Below, piece after piece: positions 46,901-59,239 of a stretch of 64,000 nucleotides of DNA. The notes under the pieces were generated by a model. The model searched no databases and was not told the DNA's origin. It saw nothing but the letters and a program-made list of their open reading frames with translations. How positions within the stretch are numbered: position 1 is the first letter of the stretch; the number at the start of each line of letters is the position of its first letter. Position numbers and translations under genes: made by a program. The DNA comes from Paulownia fortunei. Lineage: Eukaryota > Streptophyta > Magnoliopsida > Lamiales > Paulowniaceae. The DNA is taken from the NCBI GenBank assembly GCA_019321725.1, contig CM033116.1, forward strand, positions 19,055,869 to 19,119,868, in the 5' to 3' direction.

Positions 46901-49386
46901 AATCTTTAAATTAATTTAAACTTTAATTAATTAATCTATATTAATTAATTGGATCCAACCTTGATCAATTTATGAATTAGAAATGTTTCGTATCAAATAA
47001 AGAAAAACATATTGGATTTTTTATTAATTATATTATATACCTTTGATGCAGTGTCAATTGAATTTCTTCATTTTTAAATTGAAAAACAATTGGAATGTAA
47101 GTTACCACCTGCTTCACAATAAGTTGTTAAAGGCATCGAGGTAGTCTCGAGGTAAATTCTCAAGTCGGAATCAACCCAAAGAGAACAGAGAGTTAGCAGT
47201 TAGGAAAATATTCTGATTAAAATAGATTATGAGAAAAATATTCTAATTAAAGTAGATTTTGTATCTTTTTAAAATGGCAAATTAGGATATTTATAGAGTT
47301 TTCAGTTAGAGTTTTTATTCGATTCATTTGGTGCATGATTCATGATGGGCTTCAAGACCCATGGATTGGGATTATGAATATTGGATGATCTTGGGCTTTC
47401 AGAAATTGTTTCACTTCCTCTTCAATCATAAATATATCCAAATTTGTTTATCAAATATCACTCCAAAAATGGGAATTTAGTGCAGAAATATGTTTCATGT
47501 TACTTTGATTGTTTTGGGAGAAATTTCTCAAATAAATGTATTTTGGATAGTGGGATAGAAAATTATGTGAAGATCGGAATTGTGTTTGGATGAATAATTA
47601 GGAAATCATTTGATTTAACTATTTCCTAGAAATACTGAAAATATGTTTGGTTATATATCTAGAGGATATTTCTTGTTGTAGATACTTTATTAAGATTGTT
47701 TTGTAATTAATAATTAAAACAACGTTCTAAGATTATTTTGTAATTAATAATTAAAAAGACGCACGTAAATACTATGACTATCATAAAAAAAAATTAATTA
47801 TAAAATGTTATTTAATATTCATTTGATTTTCAAACTTAATTTTTATTATTATTGTACTTTGATTTTAATCTCAAGATTTTTTAACAAAGCTCAAGTCATA
47901 TATCAAACAATATCATTCTCCCATTAATGATTTATTTGCAAAAATAGTAGTAATAAAATGTCTGACCACATTAAAATTATTACACGACATATAAATTTAT
48001 ATAAGTAATATTTAAAACAGTTGATGTAGCAATGCGTGAGAAAACAAATTGATCAAAAAAGTTGATTGAAGTATTTAAAGATATGAAATTATTGAATACT
48101 TAAAATTTAGGATGAATCTCACGTGACAATTTTTTACTTTTATTGAGTATTATTTTACATCTTTATTCTGTCAATCGTATTACTTTGCTCCATTGTACTG
48201 TCAATTGGTATCACTTGACCCTCTTATGCTATTGTTATATTACTTTACCCCTTCTACTATTAAAAAATAACATACCTTAAAAAATATTTATATTCTAATA
48301 TTTGTTTAACTTGATTAATTAACAGTACTTAACATTATCATTTGAAATTGTATTATACTTCAAATTTAAAACTACTTTTTTAATTTAAATTAAATTTTAT
48401 AAACTACTATATAATAGGATATTTTTTTAGCTAATATATTTTTCTCATAAGTTTCGTATTCGTCATAAATTTAAACAATATACAAGATATTTTGGATTAT
48501 ATTCTATTAAACACATTAAACCACTGTTCAGACCAGTCCGACGAAAATGACTTATATTATTTTTATTGTATTAAGTAAAATAGTAATGTAATAAACTAAC
48601 TGTTATGTATAAGGTAAAAAAAAAATTAATTAAAATACACATTACAAAATTCAAAATTCAAATGAGTATATATATATATAACCAAATATCAAGTTTAAAA
48701 TTTTTAAATATAATTAAAAAAAATATAAAACAAAAAAAAAGTTCAGTTTTGACCTTTTTTGATCGATCTAACTGATTTTGATTGGTTTTGATCGATTTGA
48801 CCAAATTTAAAAAAAAAAAAAATTGCCCCCGATCGGACCAAGCTAACCGACAGTTCACGATTGAACCGGTCAATCCAGTCCAATTTTAATAACATTGATT
48901 GATAGCTTGTATTTCTATATTTTGGATATCTTATTTGCATCTTATATTTATAAAACATATGCATAGTATGTGTATAAATTATTTTCACAAATATAGAATT
49001 AAAATTAATTATATAAACTTAAAGTGCATTTGTTACATGATGCAATTCAAAATTAAAATACACGATCTGAAGTGGTATTTCTATTGCATCTTTCAACTCA
49101 TAATCATATTTTTTAACCAATATTATTTATTAATCGCATTCATTCCATTCATCAGATTCTTATGAAATCAAATTCTTATGATTATTGTTTGTGGTATGAC
49201 TAATCAAATTTGAGGAAAGGAAAGTAATTTTCCAAAACTACCAATCTTATATCCAAAATATGGGAATCAAATGTCAATTTTAATTATTCGCATTATACTC
49301 ATAGAAAAACACAAAGAAGTAAGAACCTAATCATCTAACTTATACAAATACTATATATTTCTGTTTATCTAACATGAATCAAATGC

Positions 49387-49429
<43 letters not shown>

Positions 49430-49512
49430 ATATGTTTATATGTATATATATATATATGTATATGTATATATATATATGTATGTATGTATCTATATATATG
49501 TATGTATGTATG

Positions 49513-49546
<34 letters not shown>

Positions 49547-50141
49547 GTGTCATTTTTGGCTTCAGATTTCTTGCATAATTCAAGCACTATAACATATTGT
49601 GAGTAATCAGATTTCTTGTAATCAAATTGTTAATTTAAACGGAAACTCCAAATCCCAAACAAGCAAGGATGGAAACCTTCTTTTAATTGGTTGTTTTTGT
49701 CGTTTTGATTTTTTTTTTTACTAATTTGATTGACTTTTTATTTTTAATCGGATTAAATCGACCACCAAGTTAGACCGATTAAACTAACTGATTCAATTTT
49801 AAAAATATTATTCTATATACCGTATTATAACATAATGTGAATATCATAAATTAATTATGGTTTCATTTATGTGCATTTATACTTTTTGACATATTTTTAA
49901 AAAAAAATCAATTGCAAAATAAATATAATTTTATTGTTGCGTAATTATTTGGATATATCAAATCAACCCAGATTACACAAGTCAAAATCGATAAAATCTT
50001 ACATTAATCCGAAAAATAAATGTCGGAGCCAATGGCCTAATAACCCATTAAATGTCCGTGAGCAGTCCCGTTACGCCGTTCCGTTGGCTGCATGTCCAAA
50101 AACCAAACGGCAAACCTAATTGGAACTTCCCTTCAAGAACA
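43991..50141. other. AT-rich intergenic region with microsatellites
   Basis: No supported gene. Visible items are (TA)n runs near 45,395-45,418 and 45,652-45,667, a C-rich tract at 46,757-46,779, and AATTAATT-rich DNA at 46,860-46,960. There is also a repeat-like stretch ending near 48,895 with ACCGGTCAATCCAGTCC, related to 62,180-62,290, and a large (TA)n/(TATG)n block at 49,391-49,546. Open frames inside the TA block are repeat translations. Confidence 0.4.
49391..49546. repeat. TA/TATG compound microsatellite
   Basis: About 155 bp of alternating TA with embedded TATG and TATC tetranucleotides. The sequence is largely self-complementary and could form cruciforms. Its length is likely to vary between individuals. 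Confidence 0.9.
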
Positions 50142-50168
50142 CCCCCACCCCCCCCCCCACCCCACCCC
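50142..50168. promoter_or_regulatory. C-rich tract with G-quadruplex potential on the minus strand
   Basis: Runs of 5, 11, 4 and 4 C separated by single A lie about 98-124 bp before the start codon of the KDEL-receptor-like gene, so in its promoter or 5' leader. Four G-runs on the opposite strand meet the usual quadruplex pattern. Confidence 0.55.
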
Positions 50169-50265
50169 ATTTCATTGCCAGCGTAAATCCCACCACCTCC
50201 GTTGCATGCGTCTCTTCTAGTGTATTTTGGCAGAAAACTTAGATAGTTATATACTTGTGTACGGG

Positions 50266-53200
50266 ATGGGGAGGAAGATTAATGCGGCGTTGAACAAGCT
50301 TTCTGCATGGGTGCGGCGGCTGTCGACGAAAGCGAAGACCGTTTTGGCGGTGGCGTGTGGGCTCTGCACGCTGCTGGCGCTCAAACTCCTGGTTAAGGAT
50401 CACAGCCACTTCTTCATTGCCTCTGAAGTGATTCACTTTGTTGGGATTTTGGTCTTGATTTATAGGCTCACCACTCAAAAGACTTGCTCTGGTAATTTAT
50501 GATTCTTGAATTTACAGCGTTTGGATTAATCTATACTCGTGTTTGCCGTCGGATTTTGTCTCAAAGATTTGTGGTTGAGTGACGGGTTTTGGATAAAGTA
50601 ATGATCTTTGACTGAAAATTTTGTGGGTTTTTAGTTTTTATTTATTTTCTTTATTTTTTATTAAAAAGAAGGATACTGTTCCCTATAGGCTCTTTCTTTC
50701 TCTTTGTCTTCTATTCTTGAAAATTCAATTTTTTTTACGTTATTATAATTCGGGGGTAATTCACATGCCGTTTTAATTTTTTTTTTCTATGCTTTTTATA
50801 GTTAATTTTGGCCCCTTGAAGAAACCATAAAAATTGAGCCAGCAAGTTTTAAGGTTATGGAGTTTTAAGATTGTATGAAGGGCGTAACTTTTTTTTAATG
50901 AGTTTCAAACTAATATAGGTCAAGCATATAAAAAATGTTAAATATATAATAAAAGGATTTAAATTTAAAAAAGCATAAAAGCTACAATTTTTAGGAGGTC
51001 TTAATACAAGCTACATAAAACCAATACATTTTGTTTGCAAAGAACTTTGTGGTACAGAAATAAAAGCATTCGACGATTTTAGGGGGCCTTAATTTGGAGA
51101 TTATGCTTTTATGTGGTGTATCTTTATTATGTAAAATGGAAGGGGGAAGTTCTTGTGCCCATTTGGTTTTATTTTTAAACTCATTTTTATATTTTTAGCA
51201 TTTTTAAAGTTGAAAATAGGTTTTTGTGTAATTTGATTTAATTATATTTCTATATAGATTATTTAAGTTTGAAAATAGAAAAAAATATTTATTTTATATT
51301 GTTTTATGCATAAAAATACAAGTAAATTTGAACTTAAATTTAGTAATATATGAATAGACGTAAAAGATCCGTATGTTTAAAATTAATTTTAAAAATAAGA
51401 ATAAATAATATTTTTAATGAAAATAAATAAAGCAAATTTAATTTTTCAAATAGTTAAAAATGAAAACAAACAGCCCATGTTGTTTTGGACAACACTTTAC
51501 TCCTTTTCAGCTGTTTGACTTTGGTAAAATGACGAATAACATCTTATTTTTGCTTCCGTCAAATGCATGATGTTTTTGTTTTTGTTTAAGTTTTGTTTTT
51601 CTTTATTTCTTTTCTTTTCGAATGGTCAAAATAATATATCTAAAATAAGAAAACTAATTTGTTTTACCCAAACGACACAAATTGAGCCTTCAAGTTGAAG
51701 ATTAGATTTTGGGGTTTAAAATTATATAAGATTATGGATTGAGTTCTCATCGATGTCGTCATCATTATATATCCATGCTACGTAGTCAGAGACAGAGCCA
51801 AGGGGTAGGCGGCTAATGACATTCACTTTCATATTAGTTATCTTCTTCCTGACCATTATTTCAAAAATCTTGCTTCTTCTGGTTTTCAGGCCTCTCGTTG
51901 AAGACTCAAGAGCTTACAGCTATATTCTTGGCAGCAAGATTATGCTGTAGTTATTCTATGGAGGGCAACATTCACACTGTTCTGGATTTGGCAACACTTG
52001 TGTCAACTTTGTGGGTGGTATACATGATAAGGATCAAGTTGAAGTCAACCTACATTGTGGAGCTGGACAATATGCCCTTGTATTATGTGGTAATGATGAT
52101 CCTATATATTGTTATTTCTTTCTTTCTTTTGGTGTTAGAAGCAGTAAGTTTGCACTCTACATTAGGCCTTTTTGTTGTTTCCATGCTTGTTCATAGGCAT
52201 TATCTTCCACAAGGAATGACCTCACAAGATGCTAATGTCTTTTGATTCTCCATTAGGCACTCATCTATAATACCTTGAACACGATGTAAGAGATTTTATA
52301 TTTGGTGATGTACATTAAATGTACATCTCACTATATATTTTACACACTCCCACATATATGTTTGTATGAGTGCGTGTAAATATATGATGAGATGCAACTC
52401 ATTGTACACCGTTGAGTGTGGCATTTACAAGACCGGCAGTGTAAAACCTTGACTCTACCTTCAATTTGTGGAACGTTACTATCATGCACTGTGTTCTTAC
52501 ATGTAGGTCTATATATTTCATGACTTTCTTGTACCCCCTCACAACTCATGAATTATGTCCAGGTTTATGTTTTTTGGTTCAAAAATAATTATGCCAAACA
52601 GTTGATTCTTTTAATTGGCCACTATGCCACCACAATGTAGACATGTTTGGTGGGATGGAAGGGAGTACGTTTTCTTGTCTAGATGTTTGCTTCAAAATCT
52701 TGAACCCTTTTTTTCGTCCTTTTTGTTTTTAATAGGAATTGAATGTGCAAGAATTCAAATGTGTAGTCATTCAAATTTTCATGAGTTTTATGTCACATGA
52801 ATGCATTTTTTGTGTATTCATTCATTCTCATTACTTTCCATTGCTCTAGGAGCCTAATTATTGAAACGGTTTAGAATTGAAGGGTAACTCATAAAAATTA
52901 TTCCTCAAATTTAACTTAATTATAAAAAAAATTAATTATCTTTTAAAATTAACATACTTCCTCAAAAGTTTGTCTTAATTTTATAAATACCTCTACATTT
53001 TATGTAATTTATAAAATAGAAATAAATATTAAGAGGGTATTTATAATTTACAAATTTAAATGATTTTTTTTGTAAATAGTTTAAATCTCAAAAATAATTT
53101 TTATAATTCATCCTAAATTTAAATGAGCATGGTCTCCTAATGCTTCATCCGGTAAAATACATTGGGTGTAGCATCCACCCTCTACCCTCCATCCTCACAC

Positions 53201-54884
53201 AAAAACACACACTCATATAGGTATGTGTGAAAGAAGAATAGAACGTCACCCGATGTACACTCCACCACATCGTAACATGCATTTAGCAATTGCTAATAAT
53301 ATTAACACAATTTCCTTCTTGTTTTTGACAGGCCGTGCCATCTGCAATTCTAGCCATAATCATCCATCCTTATACACACCATGCACATGTTGCCCGAATC
53401 CTTTGGGCATTTGCTGTGTACTTGGAATCTGTCTCAGTATTGCCACAACTTAGGATGATGCAGAACACAAAGGTTAAATAAGACATCCATCCAGGTTGTC
53501 TATTTTCTGTAACTTATAACTACCAGTGACTGATATTAACTCTGTTTCACTCTACTCAACTTCACTGCAGATGATTGAACCGTTTACGGCCCATTACGTG
53601 TTTGCACTGGGCGTTGCAAGGTTTCTGGATGTGCTCATTGGATCATTCAGGTACTTCAATTGAATTCCACATTCTGGACTTAGTGTTTGTGATACATTGG
53701 ATTTGTAAGTTCTTAACAAAATTAAGGCAACATTGTTGGTTCATTGGGAACACTTGGAATTTATTGAAAGAGGTTTCTTAGGGTTAGTTGTAAATGTAGT
53801 TGCCAATTGCCATTAGTTTAGAAACCGTAGCTGCCTGAGAATTGATTTCATAAAAAAATAATTTGGGAGAATTAGATATCTAAAGAGGAACGAGTAGCAC
53901 ATCTTTGCACATTATTTATTTTTTTAAGAAATAATATAATGATGACATTTGATGTGACGAGTTTTGTCATGAGATGGTGTTTAATTAGATTGTTATTTTA
54001 TGGAGAAAAAAAACTAGGTAGATTGAAATATGTAGTTTTTCAAAAATTTACTAAGTATCGATTTTCCAAAAAAGAAAAAAAATATCAAACACAATTTTTG
54101 AAATGAAGTAGCTAATCAATAGTATCCTAATTTTTCATTTCCCAGAGCTGCTAGAAAAGTAAGAATTATTAGTTGTAAAACTAAGAAAATCTGACATTTA
54201 TGATTTCAAGGATATTTGGTTAAATTTATTTAAAAACATCTTATAAGTTATTTTTTATAAAATACTTTTAGAGTTTATAATATATTAAATTATATTTTAA
54301 AAATAATAAATTAAAATTATAAAAGTACTTATAAAGATGTTAGTCATAACATCCTATTTAAAGAGCTTACAAGCTAATCTCCTAAAATTTTACTAAAAAT
54401 TCGACCCTTGTAAGCTCTTAAACGTGTTATAAAATATTTTAAGAAATTTATAAATAAACACTCCCTTAGTTGTCCATTCAACAGACTCCTCGAAGACCTT
54501 AAGAGAGAGCCTTCTAAGGATGAGGAAAGCAAGGAACCGATTACTTCTTGATCAGCTTTCTAGTTGCATCTAATCCCTCCAAAATTCGAACTCATTGTAG
54601 GTTTACGACTCTGCTGGAAAGTACTTGTTTTTGGTCGGAGCTGGCTACATTTGGCTTCCTATGGTCGTGCTGGCAGAAATTGTTCAGACATTTATCTTGG
54701 CCGACTTCTGTTACTATTACGCCAAGGGGTAAGTAAGCTCTCTCCCTCATCATCTTTGGACTAATTTCTCAAGTCTATTATATCTAATTGTATAAATATC
54801 TAACAAAGCTATACCTTCTCATCTCTGTGATTTTGCAGTGTCATGAATGGACAACTTATAGTCAGCCTGCCTTCACCCCTCTAA
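50266..54884 (+). CDS. ER lumen protein-retaining receptor (KDEL receptor) family protein, one apparent frameshift
   Basis: Six exons with GT-AG introns: 50,266-50,491, 51,890-52,089, 53,332-53,472, 53,571-53,650, 54,601-54,728 and 54,839-54,884. Family members are seven-helix membrane proteins of the ER and Golgi; the canonical ones return HDEL/KDEL proteins to the ER, while the longer plant ERD2-like branch, which this resembles (MGRK start, about 273 residues), is less well defined. Diagnostic stretches are HFFIASEVIHFVGI, GLSLKTQELTAIFLAARL, MIEPFTAHYVFALGVARF and FILADFCYYYAKG. Exon 4 is one base short: at 53,627-53,629 the family's GCAHW-type segment is readable only in another frame, and only with one added base does exon 4 meet exon 5 in phase. 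As written, the protein would end early in exon 5. Because splice sites and all other exons are intact, a missing base in the assembly is quite possible. Confidence 0.88.
50492..51889 (+). other. Intron 1 of the KDEL-receptor-like gene
   Basis: The intron is 1,398 bp with GT at 50,492 and AG at 51,888-51,889. It is T-rich and no embedded gene is seen. Confidence 0.85.
52090..53331 (+). other. Intron 2 of the KDEL-receptor-like gene
   Basis: The intron is 1,242 bp with GT at 52,090 and AG at 53,330-53,331. The short open frames inside it have no family resemblance. An AT-rich 52,860-53,140 part looks like a small repeat, unidentified. Confidence 0.85.
53651..54600 (+). other. Intron 4 of the KDEL-receptor-like gene
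   Basis: The intron is 950 bp, GT at 53,651 and AG at 54,599-54,600. It is AT-rich with nothing recognised. Confidence 0.85.
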
Positions 54885-55150
54885 GAATTTGTCTTAGAAT
54901 TGGAGATTATTGACAGTATTTCATGAATATTGATGAGTATTGAATGTAGTTTTTGACAGTGCTAGGTCATTGGTTTTTTTGAACTGCTTTTTCTTGTCTT
55001 ATTTCTGACTCTTTTCATTATACTTGGTGAAAGTAGAATGAATTGGCCTGGGACATCATATATGTTGCTTTATGGAGATTATGTACTAGGTTCAATGCAA
55101 GAATTGAAGGATGGTTGATATGTTTTGTGGGTTATTAGGCAAAGCTATTG
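54885..55150 (+). other. Probable 3' UTR and flank of the KDEL-receptor-like gene
   Basis: Sequence after the TAA at 54,882-54,884. No AATAAA signal is seen nearby, and the polyadenylation site cannot be placed. Confidence 0.4.
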
Positions 55151-55990
55151 GGATCACCCTGGCCTCATAAAGACTTTGTATGTATAATTTTTTATTTTTT
55201 TTGGGAGGTAAAAATAAATTTGAAAAAAACGTTGAGAATTTATAATAATTGTGAAAATTATGCTTAGTGGGCCTCCACACACCTCATTTGGTAAGTGGTG
55301 ACATCGAGATTTCGAATATGTTAGTGGTTTTTAGCAAAATGACATATATATCTAATATTTCCTGAATTATCTTATTATCACAAATTTCAACCAAAATATC
55401 AGAATCATTCTAATAATCTTTCGACGAGATGACATTTATATTTTATTCCATTCAATGTCGTATACTAAGTTTTGATTACTTATGGGCGTTGTGTTGATTC
55501 AAATTTGATTATATACGGAGAAATTTTAATTCGAATTGAATTTGGTCAAATTTAAATCACTACTTGGGGAGTGAATTGTTGCTGTCACCCAGGCATTATA
55601 AAGACTATGTATTTATAATTTTTTATTTTTATTTTTTTGAGAAGGAAAATATAGATGTAAAGAAGGGTTGAAACTTTGTAATAATTGTGTGCACCTACAC
55701 ACAACTCACTCATTAAGTGGTGAAATCGAGTCAAGAGTTCTTGGAATATGCTAGGGATCTTTGGCAAAGTGACATATCTACATTCCCAAATTTTATTTCG
55801 TGAATTATTTTAAGTTTTAGTGCAAGTATAGCTTACATGATAGAGTCATCACATATTTCAACCAAAAAATTAGAATCATGCTAATAATCTTTGATTTAGA
55901 TGGCATATTTACGTCTTATTTCATTCAATGTTATATCCTAAGTTTTGTTTACTTATGGGCTCTGTGTTGGTTCAATTGAGAATTTTGGTC
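55151..55990. repeat. Two tandem copies of an about 430-bp unit
   Basis: GGATCACCCTGG at 55,151 and GCTGTCACCCAGG at 55,581 start two diverged direct copies. Shared landmarks are TATAATTTTTTATTTTT, GTGGTGA(C/A)ATCGAG, GACATAT, CACA(A/T)ATTTCAACCAAAA and ACTTATGGGC. No terminal inverted repeats or coding are visible. Confidence 0.65.
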
Positions 55991-57429
55991 AAACTCAAAA
56001 CGAAATTATGATTTTTTTTAAAAAAATTATAAATTTTAGTCTGAGACATTATTGTATCGAATATTTTAATATGGTATTGGTTATATGAATTTCATATTAG
56101 TCTAAAATCGTACCGAATCATTTTTTATTTTATAATTATGTTAGTTATGATTTACATTAGGCCCTAATTATTGATTAGTTTTTCATGTCCAAGCTCTAAT
56201 TACATTAATTACCCAAAGAACATTAAAGCTTGACAATTAAATTAAAAAAAAAAATTAGGAAAATTCTACTCATGTCAAATTCCATGGCATCTTCAAAAAA
56301 TTTAGATAAAACCTTCTTATTTTTCATCTTCTGTGCTTCAAAGCACACTTCCAAAGGTTAGGATAGTATTAACAGAGTGAAATCCCTTTAGCCTAAATTA
56401 TGTTTTTTATTTATTTTTTTCATTTATACTTTTCTTCATGTTATTTTTAATTACTTTATTTATTTTCCTAGAATATGGACATAATTTTATTTTTTTATGT
56501 AAGATGAAAGTAAAATATTTTAGTTTTAATTACTTTATAGGTAAAAGTGCATTTTAATTGATCGAAAAATATTGCATTACACTTGAGGGAAATTCATCTT
56601 GAACCAAATATTTATATTATAGAACATAAAAAATATAGTTGTTAGGAGCAAAGCGTAAAAATAAAATATGAAAAAATGATGGTGCATTAATTGTTGAATA
56701 TTTCCATATTATCATACTTTGTTATTATTAATTAAAAAAGTTATTACAACAAGAATTAAGTCAACTTAGATTAAAATATTATAAATACAATAGGATTCCA
56801 ATTGAAACTTAATTTATAAATTCAATAAAATCGTAAAATCGTATGATAATCCAATGTTATAGAACTAGTATCAAAAAATAAATTTTTAGTTTGAGATATT
56901 CAAATACCGTAACTATTGGTATAAAATAAATATTATGAAAAACTTTAGAGGCTGATTGTTTTCATTTTTAGAAGGAATCTTTTTACTTTCCACTACATGA
57001 AAATGAGACAACGCATTTTTTTTATCAATATCTATTATTTTAAAAATACCACTTACTCTTATTTTCAAAATTCATTTCAAAATTAGTAATATTTTTCATC
57101 TTTTCATACATGATACACTTATTAAAATTTATTTTCAAAATTTATTAATATTTTACATCTTTTCATACATAATACACTTTATTAAAATTTATTTTTAAAT
57201 TTACTAATATTTTATATTTTTTTATATAATAAATATTATAAAATAAATACATTTTTACTTCCAAACCTATATAATTTACGTAAAAATATAATTAATCAAA
57301 TTATATTTATATTATAATAATATAATAAAAATATTTTTAATTTTAAAAGCATTAAAAATATAAAATAATTTAAAAATGAAACCAAACGGGCAATAGTATT
57401 CAATCAATTCAGATCAAATCGATTTGACA
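55991..57429. other. AT-rich intergenic DNA
   Basis: No gene or recognised element. The stretch 57,060-57,200 has two near copies of an ATTTACTAATATTTTACATCTTTT-like phrase about 65 bp apart (ACATCTTTTCATACAT core). Confidence 0.35.
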
Positions 57430-57443
57430 AGAAATTAGCATCT

Positions 57444-57713
57444 ACGTGTGGCCTACATGCGCCAGCCAAGTATTATTTCCTCCTGACACAGAGCTGACAT
57501 GGCATGACAGCCTTCATCTAGATGACATCCACGTGTCCTCCAGCTTGCCAGGCTAGGGTGAACTTTTATCCAGAGATTCTCTGCCTAAAGTCACATCCAA
57601 TAGGAGTCTCCCACGTCGATTCATCGCATCTTGGAAAGTAGCAACCCCAAGGCTAGTTGTTGTTGTGGACCCCGCATATCAACGTCATGTCAGCCTTTAA
57701 ACTTACACGTGTC
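57444..57713 (+). promoter_or_regulatory. Distal ABRE/G-box cluster upstream of AFP
   Basis: In a GC-richer island there are ACGTGTGG at 57,444, CACGTGTC at 57,530-57,537, CCACGTCG at 57,611-57,618 and CACGTGTC at 57,706-57,713. These match ABRE or G-box cores bound by bZIP factors of the ABF/ABI5 group. It lies about 1.5-1.8 kb before the AFP start. Confidence 0.55.
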
Positions 57714-58620
57714 GCTCTCTCAAATGTACGGATGATCCTTCTGATTTCCTCCCTCGTTGTGTCACACTCTTGCCCCTCCCATAAAATTAGGTCCAATATT
57801 TTACACAATTATATATTCCTAAATATTATGATTAAAGAAAAAATTACTGTCAAATTATTATTTTTGATAAATATTTTTTTAAAAAATGTGAACGTAAAAA
57901 ATAAAATTACATTTAGAAACTTATTTTGTGGAAAATAAAAATAACAAATTTAGAACAAAAAAGTATTTGAGCTAGTTGTTTTGAATGAAAATTTTGTATT
58001 ATATTAATTTTAAATGATAGTTCAACAAATAAATAATATAGTTTTATAAATGTTAAATTTTGAGTATTTTTATCATAGTTAAATTTATTAATTTATGGAA
58101 TTTAAAAAGGTATAAATTAGTGTATTAAGTATAGTTTACATCATAATCTATGTTTCAATTTGTAGAATTATAGAAGTAAATTGCAACCTTTTGTTATAAA
58201 TTATATTTTTTTTCTCCTTATGATTTTGTGCTATGCACATAGTTTATGCAATTTTAAGTGAAACGGTCCTTTTTGGAAAAATGTTTTTAAAAAATATATA
58301 TATGCTTGTTGGCAATTGATATTTTTATCTATTTATATCTCTCTTGCTTTCTTAAATTTATTATTTTAAAATTTTGAAATATTTTTTTAAAAAATTATTT
58401 TTATAATAGTATGATCCACAAAGTTTTAATTATTATATATAATAATAATAATAAATATAAAAATATACAAAATACATACTTTATAATTTTTTAAAAATTT
58501 AATATCAAGTCAATATAGTTCCATAATTTTAAACAAAAATATTAAAAAATATCAAATCCACTTCATTAATCATTACCACACTTAAAAACCCAAAAGTGGA
58601 CCTCGGCTTCGGGTAAACGG
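57714..58620. other. AT-rich spacer between distal and proximal AFP promoter islands
   Basis: Very AT-rich, without motifs I can support. The open frame at 57,657-57,938 has no family resemblance. Confidence 0.4.
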
Positions 58621-58639
58621 CCCACTAAACCCGAATCCA

Positions 58640-59018
58640 ATTCGCGTGTCACCAAACTATTCCGCCACGTTTCGCGCACTCCTGAACTGACAACGACGAC
58701 GGCCCGAATCCGAAAGACACATCATACTTTTCCCACGTGTCCCTGTCTCTCAGATTACTCGCCGAACAACAATCAAAGCCTCTTCCGTATCACCACGTGT
58801 CGATCCCTGTTCGCTCCGGAGCAGGTGCCACTCGAGTACTCTTACGTGGCAACGAGAATGCATGCAGGCTCCTCCTAATTGTGGATTAACAGGAAGATTA
58901 GAGGCCACTAATTGGGATTTGCTTTGGAAGGGGGCCTACGTCCGTGCTTAACTCCTAACCCATTATCCTCGGTGTCAACCAACCGTGCCTCTCCTCTTCT
59001 CCCTTCTCTCCACGTGGC
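58640..59018 (+). promoter_or_regulatory. Proximal ABRE/G-box cluster and RY motif of the AFP promoter
   Basis: The island holds CCACGTTT (58,665-58,672), CACGTGTC (58,734-58,741), CACGTGTC (58,794-58,801), ACGTGGC (58,844-58,850) and CACGTGGC (59,011-59,018). TGCATGCA (58,859-58,866) contains the RY element CATGCA bound by B3 factors such as ABI3 and FUS3. Multiple ABREs plus RY are typical of ABA- and seed-regulated genes. The last copy may lie in the 5' leader. Confidence 0.65.
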
Positions 59019-59239
59019 GGATGCCCACCTCCGCTCTTTCTCTCTTCAGTCTTTTATTTGTGTTGTGTTTCTTTCTGTTGTTCTCCAACGTTGTTCAAAC
59101 CTAGTCCAACCAAAGAAAATAACGGAGGTGGGAAAAGGGAGGAAAAAGAAGAAGAGAATCATTGAAGTTCATTCAAGTGTTTTCTTGAAAGAAAAAAAGT
59201 TGTGAATTTTTTAAAAGGGTTGTGGGATTGTGTGGAGGA

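Noticed and set aside
49365..49587. Two long minus-strand open frames of Tyr/Ile repeats
   Set aside because: They are translations of the TA/TATG microsatellite.
58912..59205. Open frame just upstream of AFP
   Set aside because: It starts at a non-ATG codon, has low-complexity basic residues at the end, and coincides with the likely 5' leader.
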